The notes under the pieces: generated by a model
What the model saw: only the letters and a program-made list of their open reading frames with translations
Told to the model about the DNA's origin: nothing
The model's database searches: none
Position numbers and translations under genes: made by a program
Assembly: GCF_018294505.1 (NCBI RefSeq)
Contig: NC_057810.1
Span: 704,207,622 to 704,271,621, forward strand
Direction of reading: 5' to 3'
DNA: 64,000 nt
From: Triticum aestivum
Taxonomy: Eukaryota > Streptophyta > Magnoliopsida > Poales > Poaceae
Part shown: positions 11,007-21,384 of the stretch, piece by piece
How the letters are laid out: the number at the start of each line of letters is the position of its first letter
Position numbering within the stretch: the first letter of the stretch is position 1

Positions 11007-11581
11007 ACAGCTACGAAAAATTCAGTTTCCCTCTCTGTTTGTTCCTCTGTTTCCGTCTCCGTCGCCGTCGCCGCCGCCCTCGATCGTCTCCGTCGCCCGC
11101 TGTGAGCTCTCCCCGTCTAACCCCTCTCCCTCGCCCCCGGCGGCCACCATGGGCGCCGCCCCTCCCCGAGCCCATACACACACACACAAGCATGCATGAA
11201 CACACACACACATACGTACATATGTATTTTGTATGTTTAGTTAGTTTAGATTATTTAGTGTTTAATTAGTATATACGTATTTTGTATGTTTAATTAGTTT
11301 AGATTATTATTTTTTCACTATTATATATGTATGAATGCATGTTAGATGGATATAATTAGTGCTTAATTAGTATGGAATTTTTTTATATAATGTTGTTTTT
11401 CAGTTTTTTAATGGATGTATAGAAGTTGTGTTTTGTGTTTTTAGTGTTAGATGCTTAATTAGTATGAAATAGTATATAGATTTTTGAAATAGTAGAAATG
11501 TTAGAAATTTTAGTTATCAAAATCCAATCATTAAAAAAATATTACTTTTTGCGGGCATATAACTAGTATTTGTTCTCGACG

Positions 11582-12010
11582 ATGCCCGGCCCGCATCCTC
11601 GCCGTCGACCCGCCCGCGACGACGTCCAGCCGACCCATGTCCGGGACTGGGCTCCGCCGGGCTGGCACTGGGAGGTGCTGCCTGGAGGGGCGCGCCGCTT
11701 GATGAGGAACCCGGCCCCGGATCCCGTCGTCGACCCTGATCTCGTTTGGTGGCGTTCGCGTGGGCCAGTTTCGGTGCGGAGGGATCCGGCCCCGCCGGAG
11801 GTGGTACGTCGCCGTGTTAGGGAGGAGGACGAGCACGTCCATCGCTACATGGTTGCGTTAGAGGGCGGCAGGTTCTCCAATACCTGGCAGTATCTTCGGG
11901 GATCTCACTTCAGCTATGATCCTGTGAGGGTTCCTTCTCTTTGGGTGTCCACCGCCCGCGCCGCAGGAACCGCGAGTGTCCTAGATTCTTCTGTAGTATT
12001 CGATCTTTAA
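11582..12010 (+). CDS. CACTA-associated small Arg/Pro-rich protein, function unknown
   Basis: This is an open frame of 142 codons from ATG 11582 to TAA 12010. The N-terminus is basic and Pro-rich (MPGPHPRRRPARDD), followed by APPGWHWEVLPGG, an Asp/Pro-rich middle and a helical-looking stretch (REEDEHVHRYMVALEGGRF). GC content is much higher than in the flanking AT-rich DNA, which supports a coding past. I recall comparable small ORFs between TNP2 and ORF2 in Triticeae CACTA elements but cannot name a domain. It could be a separate gene or an upstream part of ORF2's transcript. No signal peptide or membrane segment is visible. Confidence 0.55.
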   Translation: MPGPHPRRRPARDDVQPTHVRDWAPPGWHWEVLPGGARRLMRNPAPDPVVDPDLVWWRSRGPVSVRRDPAPPEVVRRRVREEDEHVHRYMVALEGGRFSNTWQYLRGSHFSYDPVRVPSLWVSTARAAGTASVLDSSVVFDL

Positions 12011-12181
12011 TTAGCTAGCCAGTGATGTACTATTCAATATTATATATTATTTGAGACGATGTATTCGAGATTATATCTATTATTCTAGATGAAGTATTCG
12101 AGATTATATCTATTATTCGAGACGATGTAATTTGAATACTAAATTGTTTTATATTTCTTTTGAATTAGTTAAATAAAAGCT

Positions 12182-15100
12182 ATGGCAGACAATACCGACA
12201 GAGAGGGAGAACAGACCATGTTCGATATGATGCGCGGGCCAGATGATGATCAGAATGAAGAAGATTATGACGGCTCCGAATTTCTAAACAACACCGGAGA
12301 GGGTGATATGATATTCGATCGCGACGACCGAATTGATGAAGTCATGAACTACGATTATGACGATGACGAAGAACATGTTGATCCTGAAACAACAAAGACC
12401 GGCGAGGTATATATATTTATATAAGCAGGTATCTGGTGATCATCACATGTTTTAAATGACTTGAAGATATATTAACGAATCGATCTTTCTTCTTTCAGCC
12501 ATCCGGATCGAGCAAATCTTCAGGCAAAAGGACGAAACGAGGCCCAAACAAAAAGTTGAAGGAGGGCGTAAAGTACAATATCGAGGCAGTCAGACCTAAT
12601 GGCGAACCATTAGCGCCTAAGAAGATTGCGGACAAGTTCATTCGTCAGTGCGGAGTTCTTGTGAAGGACCAACTCCCGATCTCCCTTCAAGAATGGAGAG
12701 AGCCAGCAAAAGACAAAAGACAAAAAGGCAAAGAGGACGCTGCTCCACGTCCAGATGTTACTTTTGTCGACAAGAATCAAAAAGATCTGCTTTGGGATAC
12801 TCTCATGGAACATTTCACCCTACCAGATCATTTCACAGAAGTAGATGTGCAGAAAGTCAAGGACGCTGCTCTTAGGAAGATGGCGGTTGCATTCAAGAAC
12901 CACAAGCATCGTGAATGGGACAAGTACGTCAAGGGAGGAAGGAAGACTCCAGTATTCGAGGGAACACTAGAGAACCAACATGCTCATTGGGACGATTTCG
13001 TGAAATTCAAGGATTCGGAATTAGCTAAGGAACGGTCGAGAATAAACAAGAAGAATGCCGAAAAAAGGATAAGTTCCATAAGCTGGGGCCAGGTGGCTAT
13101 GTGGTGGCAATGCCTAAGTGGGATAAGTCTGAGAAAGAGATGGAGGATGCAGGTGCCACTCCAGTTACTAAGAGCAGACCCCCAGGGTCAAGACTTGGTT
13201 CTATGCGCATGGGGGGAGTTGGACCCGAAGACAGGCAATGTTTCGACGAGGGCAAGTCTGAAGGGAGCCGACGATGCGATACTTGTTGCAATAGAAGAGG
13301 CACGATCAGGGGTGTTCCAGCCCAACAGAGAGAACGACGAGCTTACGCGTGCCCTGGGATATCCTGAACACCCGGGAAGAACACGAGGCAAGGGCGCTAT
13401 TCCGTGGTATGAGGGGTTTTCAGACTGGAACACCGACTACAGAACCCGTGCAAGAAAGAAGATTGCGGAGGAGAAGAAGAGGAAGATGGAGGAGGAGCAG
13501 AGGAAGCGGGACTATGAATGCCTTCAAGGCCTAGAAGCAAGTCAAGCGGAATTGGTAGTCAAATTCCAGCGGCAGCAGGAGCAGATCGACTCACTTACCC
13601 AGCAAAGGGGGTCTCAGCAGCTGCAGCAGCTAGCGAATGATCCGGCATTGGATAGCACCGCCCCATCCATGCCGAGAAGCATCGTGGGTTCCGCCCCGGA
13701 CGACGCAATGCTGGGTAGATACCCCGTGGATGACATCACGGAGAACACTAGCTGCGAGCTACACGTCAAAATGAAGAACATATCCATGAAGGTGGCGGAC
13801 GCATTTGCTTTTACAAATCCCCCCGAGGCAACCTTCCATTGCAACCTGATTCCAGCGGGCTATGCTCGTGTCTTGGTTGATGAGGTGGTGGACCCATATT
13901 CGGAGCTAGAGCTTGACTATCCTGGAGGTGACGACGAGCGCTTTCTCGGAGACGCCAAACATCGTATCATCCTATGGAAAAAGGATTGCATCATCTTTCG
14001 AAGGCCACCGACACCGCGTCAGCCGACTCCTCGTCGAAGTCCGCCACCGAGTCAGCAGTCTCCCGCTCCTGCAAGTCCACCAAGTCCGGCAAAGTGTCAG
14101 GCCACTCCTCCTCCAAGTCCGGCAAAGTGTCAGGCCACTCCTCCTCCTCCAAGTCCGCCACAGCGTCAGACATCCACTCCTCCTCCAAGTCCGGCACAAC
14201 CTCAGGCCACTCCTCCTCCAAGTCCGGCACAGCTTCAGGCGGCCACTCCTCCTCGTCCAACTCAGCCCCGTCAGCCGTCTCCGCCGCCTCAGCAATCGCA
14301 GAAGAGACACCCCGCAGCTATGGTGCGTAGCGGTACGAGTCGAGGTAGTACAGGAAGTACAGGCGGAGGCAAGCGATATAAGTATGGTCCAAGCCTCATG
14401 CCTCTTCCGCAGAGGGCTTATGACAGGTCGGAGGAGGAAATCGCAGCCATATCGAAGTCCGAGGTGGAAGCCCATTTTGCACCGGAACCGCCACCGCCGC
14501 CAAGGGAGAAAGTGCCTGAGGAAATGATTGACCACTTCATTCGTATGGCTCAACCACCAGCTCCCAAGCCTGTTGACACAGACTATGAGCGCCACATCAG
14601 GAAGTTAAATCGAGCACGTCTACGTAAGGAGGCGAGCTCGGGATCGAGCAAACAAGAAGCAGCTGTCAAAAAATGCGGGAAAACCATTCCCCAGCTGGGA
14701 GAACAGGCGGCGCAATCGATCCCCTCGCTTGTTGTGCCAACAACACGTGACAGTACGCGCGCCCAATATTATTGTGGGCAAACAGTTTACGTTCCTGAGG
14801 TGGGCAATGTGGTAATAACGGAGGAGCATATAATGCAGGCTGAAGTTCTCAAAATCACTGTTGGACAACTCCTCGAGATCGAGCCCATGCCTGTGCTTAG
14901 AGAGGATGAAATAAAACGGAAATATGTCCGGGGCCAACCTTTGGTCGAGCCAGACAAGGTCAAGAACCTCCCAACGAGAATGTATGAATTGCATCAATGG
15001 TACATGAACATTACCAAGATTTCCGATCGATTGTCCCTCATGGTGAATGTCAAGGAGGGGCATTACTACCATGAGAAAGCTGTGTCCGTTGAGTATTCTG

Positions 15101-16282
15101 AACTGTTTCAGTTATACAATCAAGACGCACTCGAAAAATCTATCGTCAGTTGCTATTGTCTGTAAGTGATTTCTTTTTGTAATTTAAGTCTCAAGCTAGC
15201 TGTAGTGATCCTTTTGATCAATCATTACCTGTAATTATCCTCACTATATTCTTTTCTGTGGTATTATATGCAGGATGAAGATGTATGAAATGAGAAAAGG
15301 TGGACGCTATGGCATTGGGTTCATTGACCCAAACACCGTTAATGAATACACATGGAAAATAGATGCACGTCATCAAAAGGCCGTAGAGGACATCATGCTA
15401 GAGTTCTTGAAGCGCCTCAAATACAATGAAGATATACTACTTCCTTACAACTTCCAGTGAGTCACACTGTCTTGTACTACAAATTCTCTGTTTTTGCCTA
15501 CTAGCTAGCTACATGTTTTTGCTTACATATGTCCGCTTAATTAAGACATGCAAACGTGTGTGCATGCAGATATCACTGGGTCTTGTGTATCATTAAAGTT
15601 GACGCCGGAACAGTTGAAATACTGGACTCACTACTCAAAGAAAAAACTGACTATAACATCTTGTTTGGGATAGTAACAGGTAATTTCAATCATTATTAAC
15701 TATATATCTCGGCCTATTTACTTCGTCATTTCATGATATGAACTATTTAATAACCCCTTTATTCATTTTCTTTGTCGGCGGGCAGGGCTTGGGCAAGGTT
15801 CATCAGCGTCATGGAAGGCGAATGGAAAGAAAAGCTTAAATGGGAAAGACCCAAGGTAAGTAATTAAGTAGTACTAGCTAGCTAGTTAGCTGCCATCTCT
15901 TTAATTATCATGCTTGATTAATTATTATCTGATCAAATTCCATTCTCGTAAAGTCCCTGAAGCAGGCACAGGGGACCGATCTGTGTGCATTCTGCGTTTG
16001 CGAGAACATTCGCATGATGGCGTCCGAAAGGAGCAGATCTCAAAGACAGGAATGGGTACGCTTGTCAAAACACTATTCACAATTTTTACACCATTATCGA
16101 TATCTAGTCACACAACTAATACACATGCATATTGATCTCCTTCTTAACAGTTCAGAGAGGTGTGGGAGAAGCTCCTAGAAACGAAGCGCGTAGAAGCACT
16201 TCAAGAGGAAATAGCGGGATTTTTGCTCGACCAGGTCATAAATCCGAAGGGAGAATACTATTACCTGCTACCGCCCCCATGA
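12182..16282 (+). CDS. CACTA ORF2: plant transposase (Ptta/En/Spm type) with C-terminal Ulp1-like protease, multi-exon, damaged
   Basis: Exons inferred from GT/AG and frame are 12182-12406, 12499-15161, 15274-15456, 15570-15679, 15786-15855, one near 15950-16055 and 16151-16282. An acidic N-terminus (MADNTDREGEQTMFDMM) precedes a basic stretch. The Transposase_24-like region follows (EWDKYVKGGRKTPVFEG, GELDPKTGNVSTRASLKG), then a Lys/Glu-rich coiled coil and a long Pro-rich repeat region (14010-14300). The end resembles Ulp1 (C48) proteases: YHWVLCIIKVDAG supplies the His, VEILDSLL the Asp and QGTDLCAFCVCENIRMM the Cys. About 50 residues at about 13065-13215 are in the wrong frame although the ORF stays open. 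The acceptor of the Cys exon could not be placed cleanly, so a further lesion is possible. The role of the Ulp1-like domain in CACTA elements is not established. Confidence 0.75.
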
Positions 16283-16434
16283 TAACCACTTCCAATTGTC
16301 ATCGTGCTCCGAAGGCACCAATTAGGCTAATGCCACTGGCTCCGAAGGCAACATGCATATGTAGGAGAAATTGTATATAGCTATACATGTGTGTATGTGT
16401 GAATTAATTAATATGATGGTTTGTGAGACATTGA

Positions 16435-16435
<1 letters not shown>

Positions 16436-16489
<54 letters not shown>
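16436..16489. repeat. (AT)n microsatellite
   Basis: An uninterrupted run of about 26 AT units lies in the CACTA 3' non-coding region. Confidence 0.95.
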
Positions 16490-16491
<2 letters not shown>

Positions 16492-16599
16492 TAACGTGTA
16501 TAATGTGTAGTATCGTAAAATACCAGCAAACGAAAAAGAATTAAAATGGAAACACAAAATTAAATGAAAAAGAAATCATAAAACTAAAAAAACCCCAAA

Positions 16600-16811
16600 C
16601 CTTATAGTACCGGTTGGTCTTACCAACCGGTACTAAAGGGCTCCAGGCCCCTGGAGCTGGCTCGTGCCACGTGGTTTCACTTTAGCACCAGTTCGTGCTG
16701 AACCGGTACTAAAGGGGGGGGGGGCTTTAGTGCCCACACTTTAGTGCTGGTTATGGAACCGGCACTAAAGGGCCTTACGAACCGGTGCTATTGCCCGGTT
16801 CTGCACTAGTG
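16600..16811. repeat. CACTA 3' subterminal palindromic repeats and terminus
   Basis: Units such as TAGTACCGGTTGGTC/ACCAACCGGTACTA occur near 16605-16638, 16680-16715 and 16737-16770. They are followed by GAACCGGTGCTATTGCCCGG and the closing CACTAGTG. They mirror the 5' set and fix the element's 3' boundary. Confidence 0.85.
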
Positions 16812-16955
16812 TTAGTCATAATAGAAAAAAAATATTCTTTCATCTGAATAAAATGACATCTCTTTCCTTTACGAATTGAGAGAGATACATGCTACCTCAT
16901 TTTCTATGAATTTTCTATTCCTATGATTACTATCCTATGACCAAAGGAGGTCTAA

Positions 16956-19900
16956 AATTTTATTCTATCATGCATTTCCATTTCTCGGTCATTTTCTTCC
17001 TACTTGACTCACTTTACTCTAACCTTGATTTCTAGGCCCCCTGATGTCTATTCCATTGGTTTCAACACCATTCCTCCTCCTATGAAATAGGTGACTCCTC
17101 GTCGCGAACCTCTTCACTCCAATGAGGATTTGTCAATGTTACCATTTGCCAACATGGGTTCGCAATCAACAATTTTTTCAATGTGACTTCCACACTCAAT
17201 GTTATTTTTCAATGGGAATGTGATGAAGAACAAATAAAAACATAAAGCATCGACAACTACAACATAACAAAAGGCATCGATATCTACAAAGGAATGTCAC
17301 GATGCTTAGAGAGTAGTGAAAATATGAAGGAAACATCGCTTAGGGGGTTTCTATAACACCATACAACGCAGGGGAAAACAGACTGGGTCTAAAAATTAGG
17401 GGCAAATGTGAGTAGTGGGTTTGATTTAGGGGTAGAAATACTTGCAAGAATGTGTATGTGAGTGTGAGGGCATGCACACCAAGATGATCTCAATATTTAT
17501 CTTACTACAGCCATCTAGGATAATGTTTCTATAGTAAAAAAACCTTGAGGATCTATGCATTTAGTAGTGTTTTTAAACATCCAGAGAAACAAAAAACATA
17601 AGACGCTGGGGTGATGTTAGCCTTTATTTTAGTGAGGCCATGTAGGATGACCGCTGACTTGAAAGAGGTTGTGAAAAGACAAATGTTTCATTGGTGGACA
17701 TTCTTCAACGAGATAACCATTAACTTTAAAGAGATGTAAAACGAAAATAAAAGTCTTCATCTTCACTTAATTAATGTCATCCTCTTAGCATGACGTAAGG
17801 TAGTATATGCTTAAGTTAATTGTGTGCGTGAGTGTGTGCCCGTCGGGAGGGGGGTGAAGGCGAAGAAGTTGGGGGTGGAGGTGGTGGCAGCGCATAACCT
17901 GATGCCCAAGGATAGGTATGGCTCCTCTTCAAGGTTTTTCCTATTCCAACATCTCTAGAATCACACGAACGAAAAGAAGCCCTAGGTATGGCGTCATCAA
18001 AGTAATAAGGAAACTATTTCAAGTCAGCAATTGCTATTAGTAGCTGTCGATCCAAATCTTCTCATATTTTCCATACGTACACATTCTAAAATCTGGTTGA
18101 AGGTTCAACATAACGACTAAAAAATAGTTATTTCTTGCCTGCTTGTAAATTATCGAAACAATTCAAATCACACTCTAGTTTGTCTTTTTTTTTGTTTCAC
18201 TGGTCATTTTCTTCTCATGATCTTGTCTATTTTATATAACCCTTTTACTCGTCAACTTCAACCTTGGCTCTAACTCCGACAAAGTGTTTTCCATTTGTTT
18301 CAACACAAACCTTCCTCCAACGTCATAGGTGCCCCAATCTCGCAAACCTGGCCACCCCAACGAGCCTATGTCATTATCAAGATGTGGCAAATTTGGTTCA
18401 CATGTGAATGATCTTTTTCAACATGTTCTCCGCACTCATTGCTGTGTTTTCAACATTACCGATACTTTACTTGTAATAGTGTTCATCTGTTCATTTACCA
18501 CTGGTGGTAGTCAATAGTTTCATTTGTTGGATTTAGTTATTATTTTTTCATAGTTCAATTTTTAACATTAAGTGCGACAAAAACTTAAATAAGTAGCTGT
18601 TGTATATAAAGAAAATAGCCGGCACGTGCATGTGCAACGTGAGGGAGTGTACACCAGAGCAACATAAGCTTTCTTTTAGTGGATAATGCAGATTTGGAAA
18701 AATGAAAATAAATGTTTCTACGGTTAACTGTTTTTAACGAGATTTGCGCATTCAATGATGTTTTCAATTACCCAGTTCGTTTACTACATGTCGTAGTCAC
18801 TCGCCTCATTCCATGGATTTAGTTACTAATTTTCACGACTCTACTACATCAAAGAGAAACATAAGACATAAATCGGTACTACTATAATAGCCACCAGACA
18901 TACTTTGCAATGGGATGAAATATGCACTAGGGTGATTTAACCTTTCTGTTTTATGTTTGTAAAGCCAAGTAAGATAACCGTTCACTTATAAAAAGTAAAC
19001 TAAAGGAAACATATATATCTTTATGTAATTAAGGGTAAAAATTCATGTCCCATAAAAAGTTCTTCTTTTACAACTAGTAACTTTTACATACTAATTTTTG
19101 AAGAGACAAATCACTAAATATGATGACAGGAAGAGGCGAAGAGCTAACATAAGGCTGGCTTTTTCAACCACGGTTTACTTAGCTGTTAGGTCCGTTACTA
19201 TCAAATCTTGGTAACTAATTGATGGATTAATTTTGATGGGTTAAGTCGCATATCAAATGCATCCATTCCTTTTTATTAAACGGGATCTCCACACTCAATG
19301 ATGTTTTAAATATCACGATACTTTACCGATAATAGTATTAACCTGTTCATTTACTATGAGTACTAGTCAATAGTTTAATTCAGTGGATCTTGTTATTAAT
19401 TTTCATCGTTTCACTTTTTAAAGTTAAGCAAGACAAAAGTCGTAAATAAGTAACCATTGTATATAAATAGATAATTAGCATGTGTCTATGCAACGCGAGG
19501 GCGTGTACAGCAGGTTGGCATTAAGCTTTCTCTGATTATGTAGGATACATTTTTTATTTTACAACAAATCAATCTTTACAAACTATTTTTGAAAAAGACA
19601 AATCACTAATACATCTGATAAAGGAAAAAACATATGACAGGAGGCTATCTAAAAAAAAGCAGGTGGCTGGTTTTTTCAATCACAGTTTACTTAGTCGTTA
19701 GGTCCGTTACTATCAAATCTTGGTGGGTAATTGATGGATTAATTTTGTTGGGTTAATTCACATATCAAATGCCTCCTTTCGTTTATTAAACGGGTTCTCC
19801 GCACTCAATGATAATATTAAAATCAGCGATACTTTACCAGCAATAGTGTTAAACCATTCATTCACTACCAGTAGTAGTCAATAATTTAATTCAGTGGATC

Positions 19901-20605
19901 TTGTTATTATTTTTCATCATTCCACCTTTTAATGTTAAGTAAGACAAAAACGTAACCGGGGTATATAAATAAATAGTTAGCACGGGTCTATGCAACACGA
20001 GGGCGTGTACACCAGGGTGACATCAAGCTTTCTTTTAGTGGACAATTCGCACTTGGAAAAATAAAAAAAATCTCCATAGTTACCTTCTTTAAACAAGATC
20101 TGCGCATTCATTGATGTTTTTCAATTAACCAACTTGTCTAATTTATACATTGAATTTAGATTTTTAGTTTTCGTGACTGTACTTCTAACATCAGAGAAAA
20201 ACAAAAGACTTAAAATGATATTACAACAATAGCTAGAGCATGCAAATTGCAATGTGACGGGATGATACATCAAAGTGACTATTAAACTTATTTGTCGTGA
20301 AGCCATGTAGGACAACCGTTGACTGAAAAGACAGGTAAACAAAAGAAACGTATTTCTCCTTATTCAGTTAATCAATGGTAAATTCTACTTCTCATAAAAG
20401 GATACATTTTTATTTCACAACTACTCAATTTTCACAAACTATGTTTGAAAGAGACATATCAATTAATATAAATCTGATAAAGGGAAAAGGAGATATCAGG
20501 AGGCTGACTTTTTTCACCACGGGTTACTTAGCCGTTAGGCCCTTTACTATCAAAATCTTGGCAGGTAATTGATGGATTAATTTCGCTGGGTTAATTGGCA
20601 GATCA
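16956..20605. repeat. Unclassified block of diverged internal repeats, 3.6 kb
   Basis: No long open frame is present. Several segments recur in the same orientation. One (ACTCCTATGAAATAGGTG-like text) occurs at about 17060-17220 and 18300-18450. Another (TACTTTAC..AATAGT..AGTCAATAGTTTAATTC) occurs at about 18455-18610, 19320-19480 and 19820-19970. A third (GCAACGCGAGGGCGTGTACA-like) occurs at about 17460, 18625, 19490, 19990 and 20245. A fourth (TTAGGTCCGTTACTATCAAA-like) occurs at about 19185, 19700 and 20535. The pattern suggests repeated partial duplication of a unit of 0.5-1.3 kb. No transposon ends were recognised. Confidence 0.6.
17854..17934 (+). pseudogene. Fragment of the 5' coding end of an MCTP/C2-domain gene
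   Basis: About 27 codons read KAKKLGVEVVAAHNLMPKD and then RYGSSSR. They match the first residues of the gene at 26746 (AKAEKLVVEVVAAHNLMPKD, GQGSSS), and the DNA matches too, at roughly 80 percent by eye. The start codon position reads GTG and similarity ends at about 17935. The fragment is in the same orientation, about 8.9 kb upstream of the intact gene, inside the diverged repeat block. It is either a truncated duplicate or a captured piece. Confidence 0.8.
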
Positions 20606-20700
20606 AAAATCAAGGGACTGTCTATTGTCCATCCGGATGAAATTCAATTGGCCTTCATCCATATTTTTCATCCAATTACAGGATGACAACTTTCCACTGT

Positions 20701-20935
20701 CCCTTGTCATATGTCTGTCCTCGTAAGCAGACTAACGGGTCCACACATGCACGTTTTCAACCCGGAGCGAATAGACAGGCAGCCCCTTGTCCTCTGTTTG
20801 TCCTTTTCAGTAGACTAACGGGTCCACACATGCACTTTTCCAACCCGGAGCGAACAGACAGACAGCCCCTTGTCCTCTGTTTGCCCTTTTCAGTAGACTA
20901 ACGGGTCCACACATGCACTTTTCCAACCTACAAAA
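20701..20935. repeat. About 84-bp tandem repeat, nearly three copies, near the left end of the candidate element
   Basis: The word ACTAACGGGTCCACACATGC starts at about 20731, 20814 and 20898, a period of 83-84 bp. Neighbouring text (CAACCCGGAGCGAA, GCCCCTTGTCCTCTGTTTG) repeats with it. The third copy is cut short. The array starts about 90 bp inside the left terminus, so it is subterminal. Confidence 0.9.
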
Positions 20936-21384
20936 AATACATTGACAAGAAAGAGGTAAAATTACAATGATATTACCATCAAGAAAACTGAGTGTAAAAC
21001 CCACTAAAATAGACACTAATTTCTACCATGCCCCACTAAGAATTAGAGTGTAAGATGGCAATTGAAAAATGACACTGTAAAGAACCACTAAAATGACATT
21101 GTAAATCCACTAAAAAGACTGGTACTTTAAAAAATCCAACAATAATCCAGAAAGAAATGATAAAGTCAATTACAAACAAAGACACAGTAAAAACATGAAC
21201 TCTATTAAGCATGCCAGCAAAACATGAATTTGGAAATGGGACCACACTCCCAACTTTACCAAAAGTCAGTCAAAAAAGCAGCTAAAAAAGAGGAGGACAA
21301 AGCCCCCAAGCTAACAGCCACAAACACATGGGGATCGCCTTGCTGGTCAAGGAAAGAGGTGGGCAAAACGCTAATAAAAAATCA

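Larger units (their letters stand above)
5391..16811 (+). mobile_element. CACTA (En/Spm) DNA transposon, complete, 11,421 bp, TSD TTA
   Basis: The element opens CACTAGTAGAAAAAGGG at 5391 and closes ...CTGCACTAGTG at 16811, so both ends carry the CACTA terminus. TTA is duplicated at 5388-5390 and 16812-16814, the 3-bp duplication expected of this superfamily. The subterminal regions hold repeated palindromes built on CTTTAGTACCGGTT. Genes in order are a small coiled-coil/membrane protein (6163-6606), TNP2 transposase (6690-10066), a small Arg/Pro-rich protein (11582-12010) and the large ORF2 with a Ulp1-like end (12182-16282). TNP2 has one frameshift and two stops, and ORF2 has a scrambled stretch, so the copy looks unable to move itself. 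Ends and TSD are intact, so it might still be mobilised in trans. Confidence 0.95.
5230..16952. mobile_element. Second Tourist-like MITE (about 299 bp), split by the CACTA element
   Basis: The left end GGCTTCCTTTGTTTTG starts at 5230, and the right end CCAAAGGAGGTC stops at 16952. They are imperfect inverted repeats of the same family as the MITE at 1020-1323. TAA direct repeats flank them at 5227-5229 and 16953-16955. The MITE body is 5230-5390 plus 16815-16952, about 299 bp, close to the 304 bp of the first copy. The CACTA element 5391-16811 sits inside it. The MITE therefore predates the CACTA insertion. Confidence 0.8.

Noticed and set aside
13972..14595. Alternative open frames on both strands in the Pro-rich part of ORF2
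   Set aside because: These are by-products of the repetitive CCNCCN sequence. The in-frame Pro-rich reading continues into conserved ORF2 parts on both sides.
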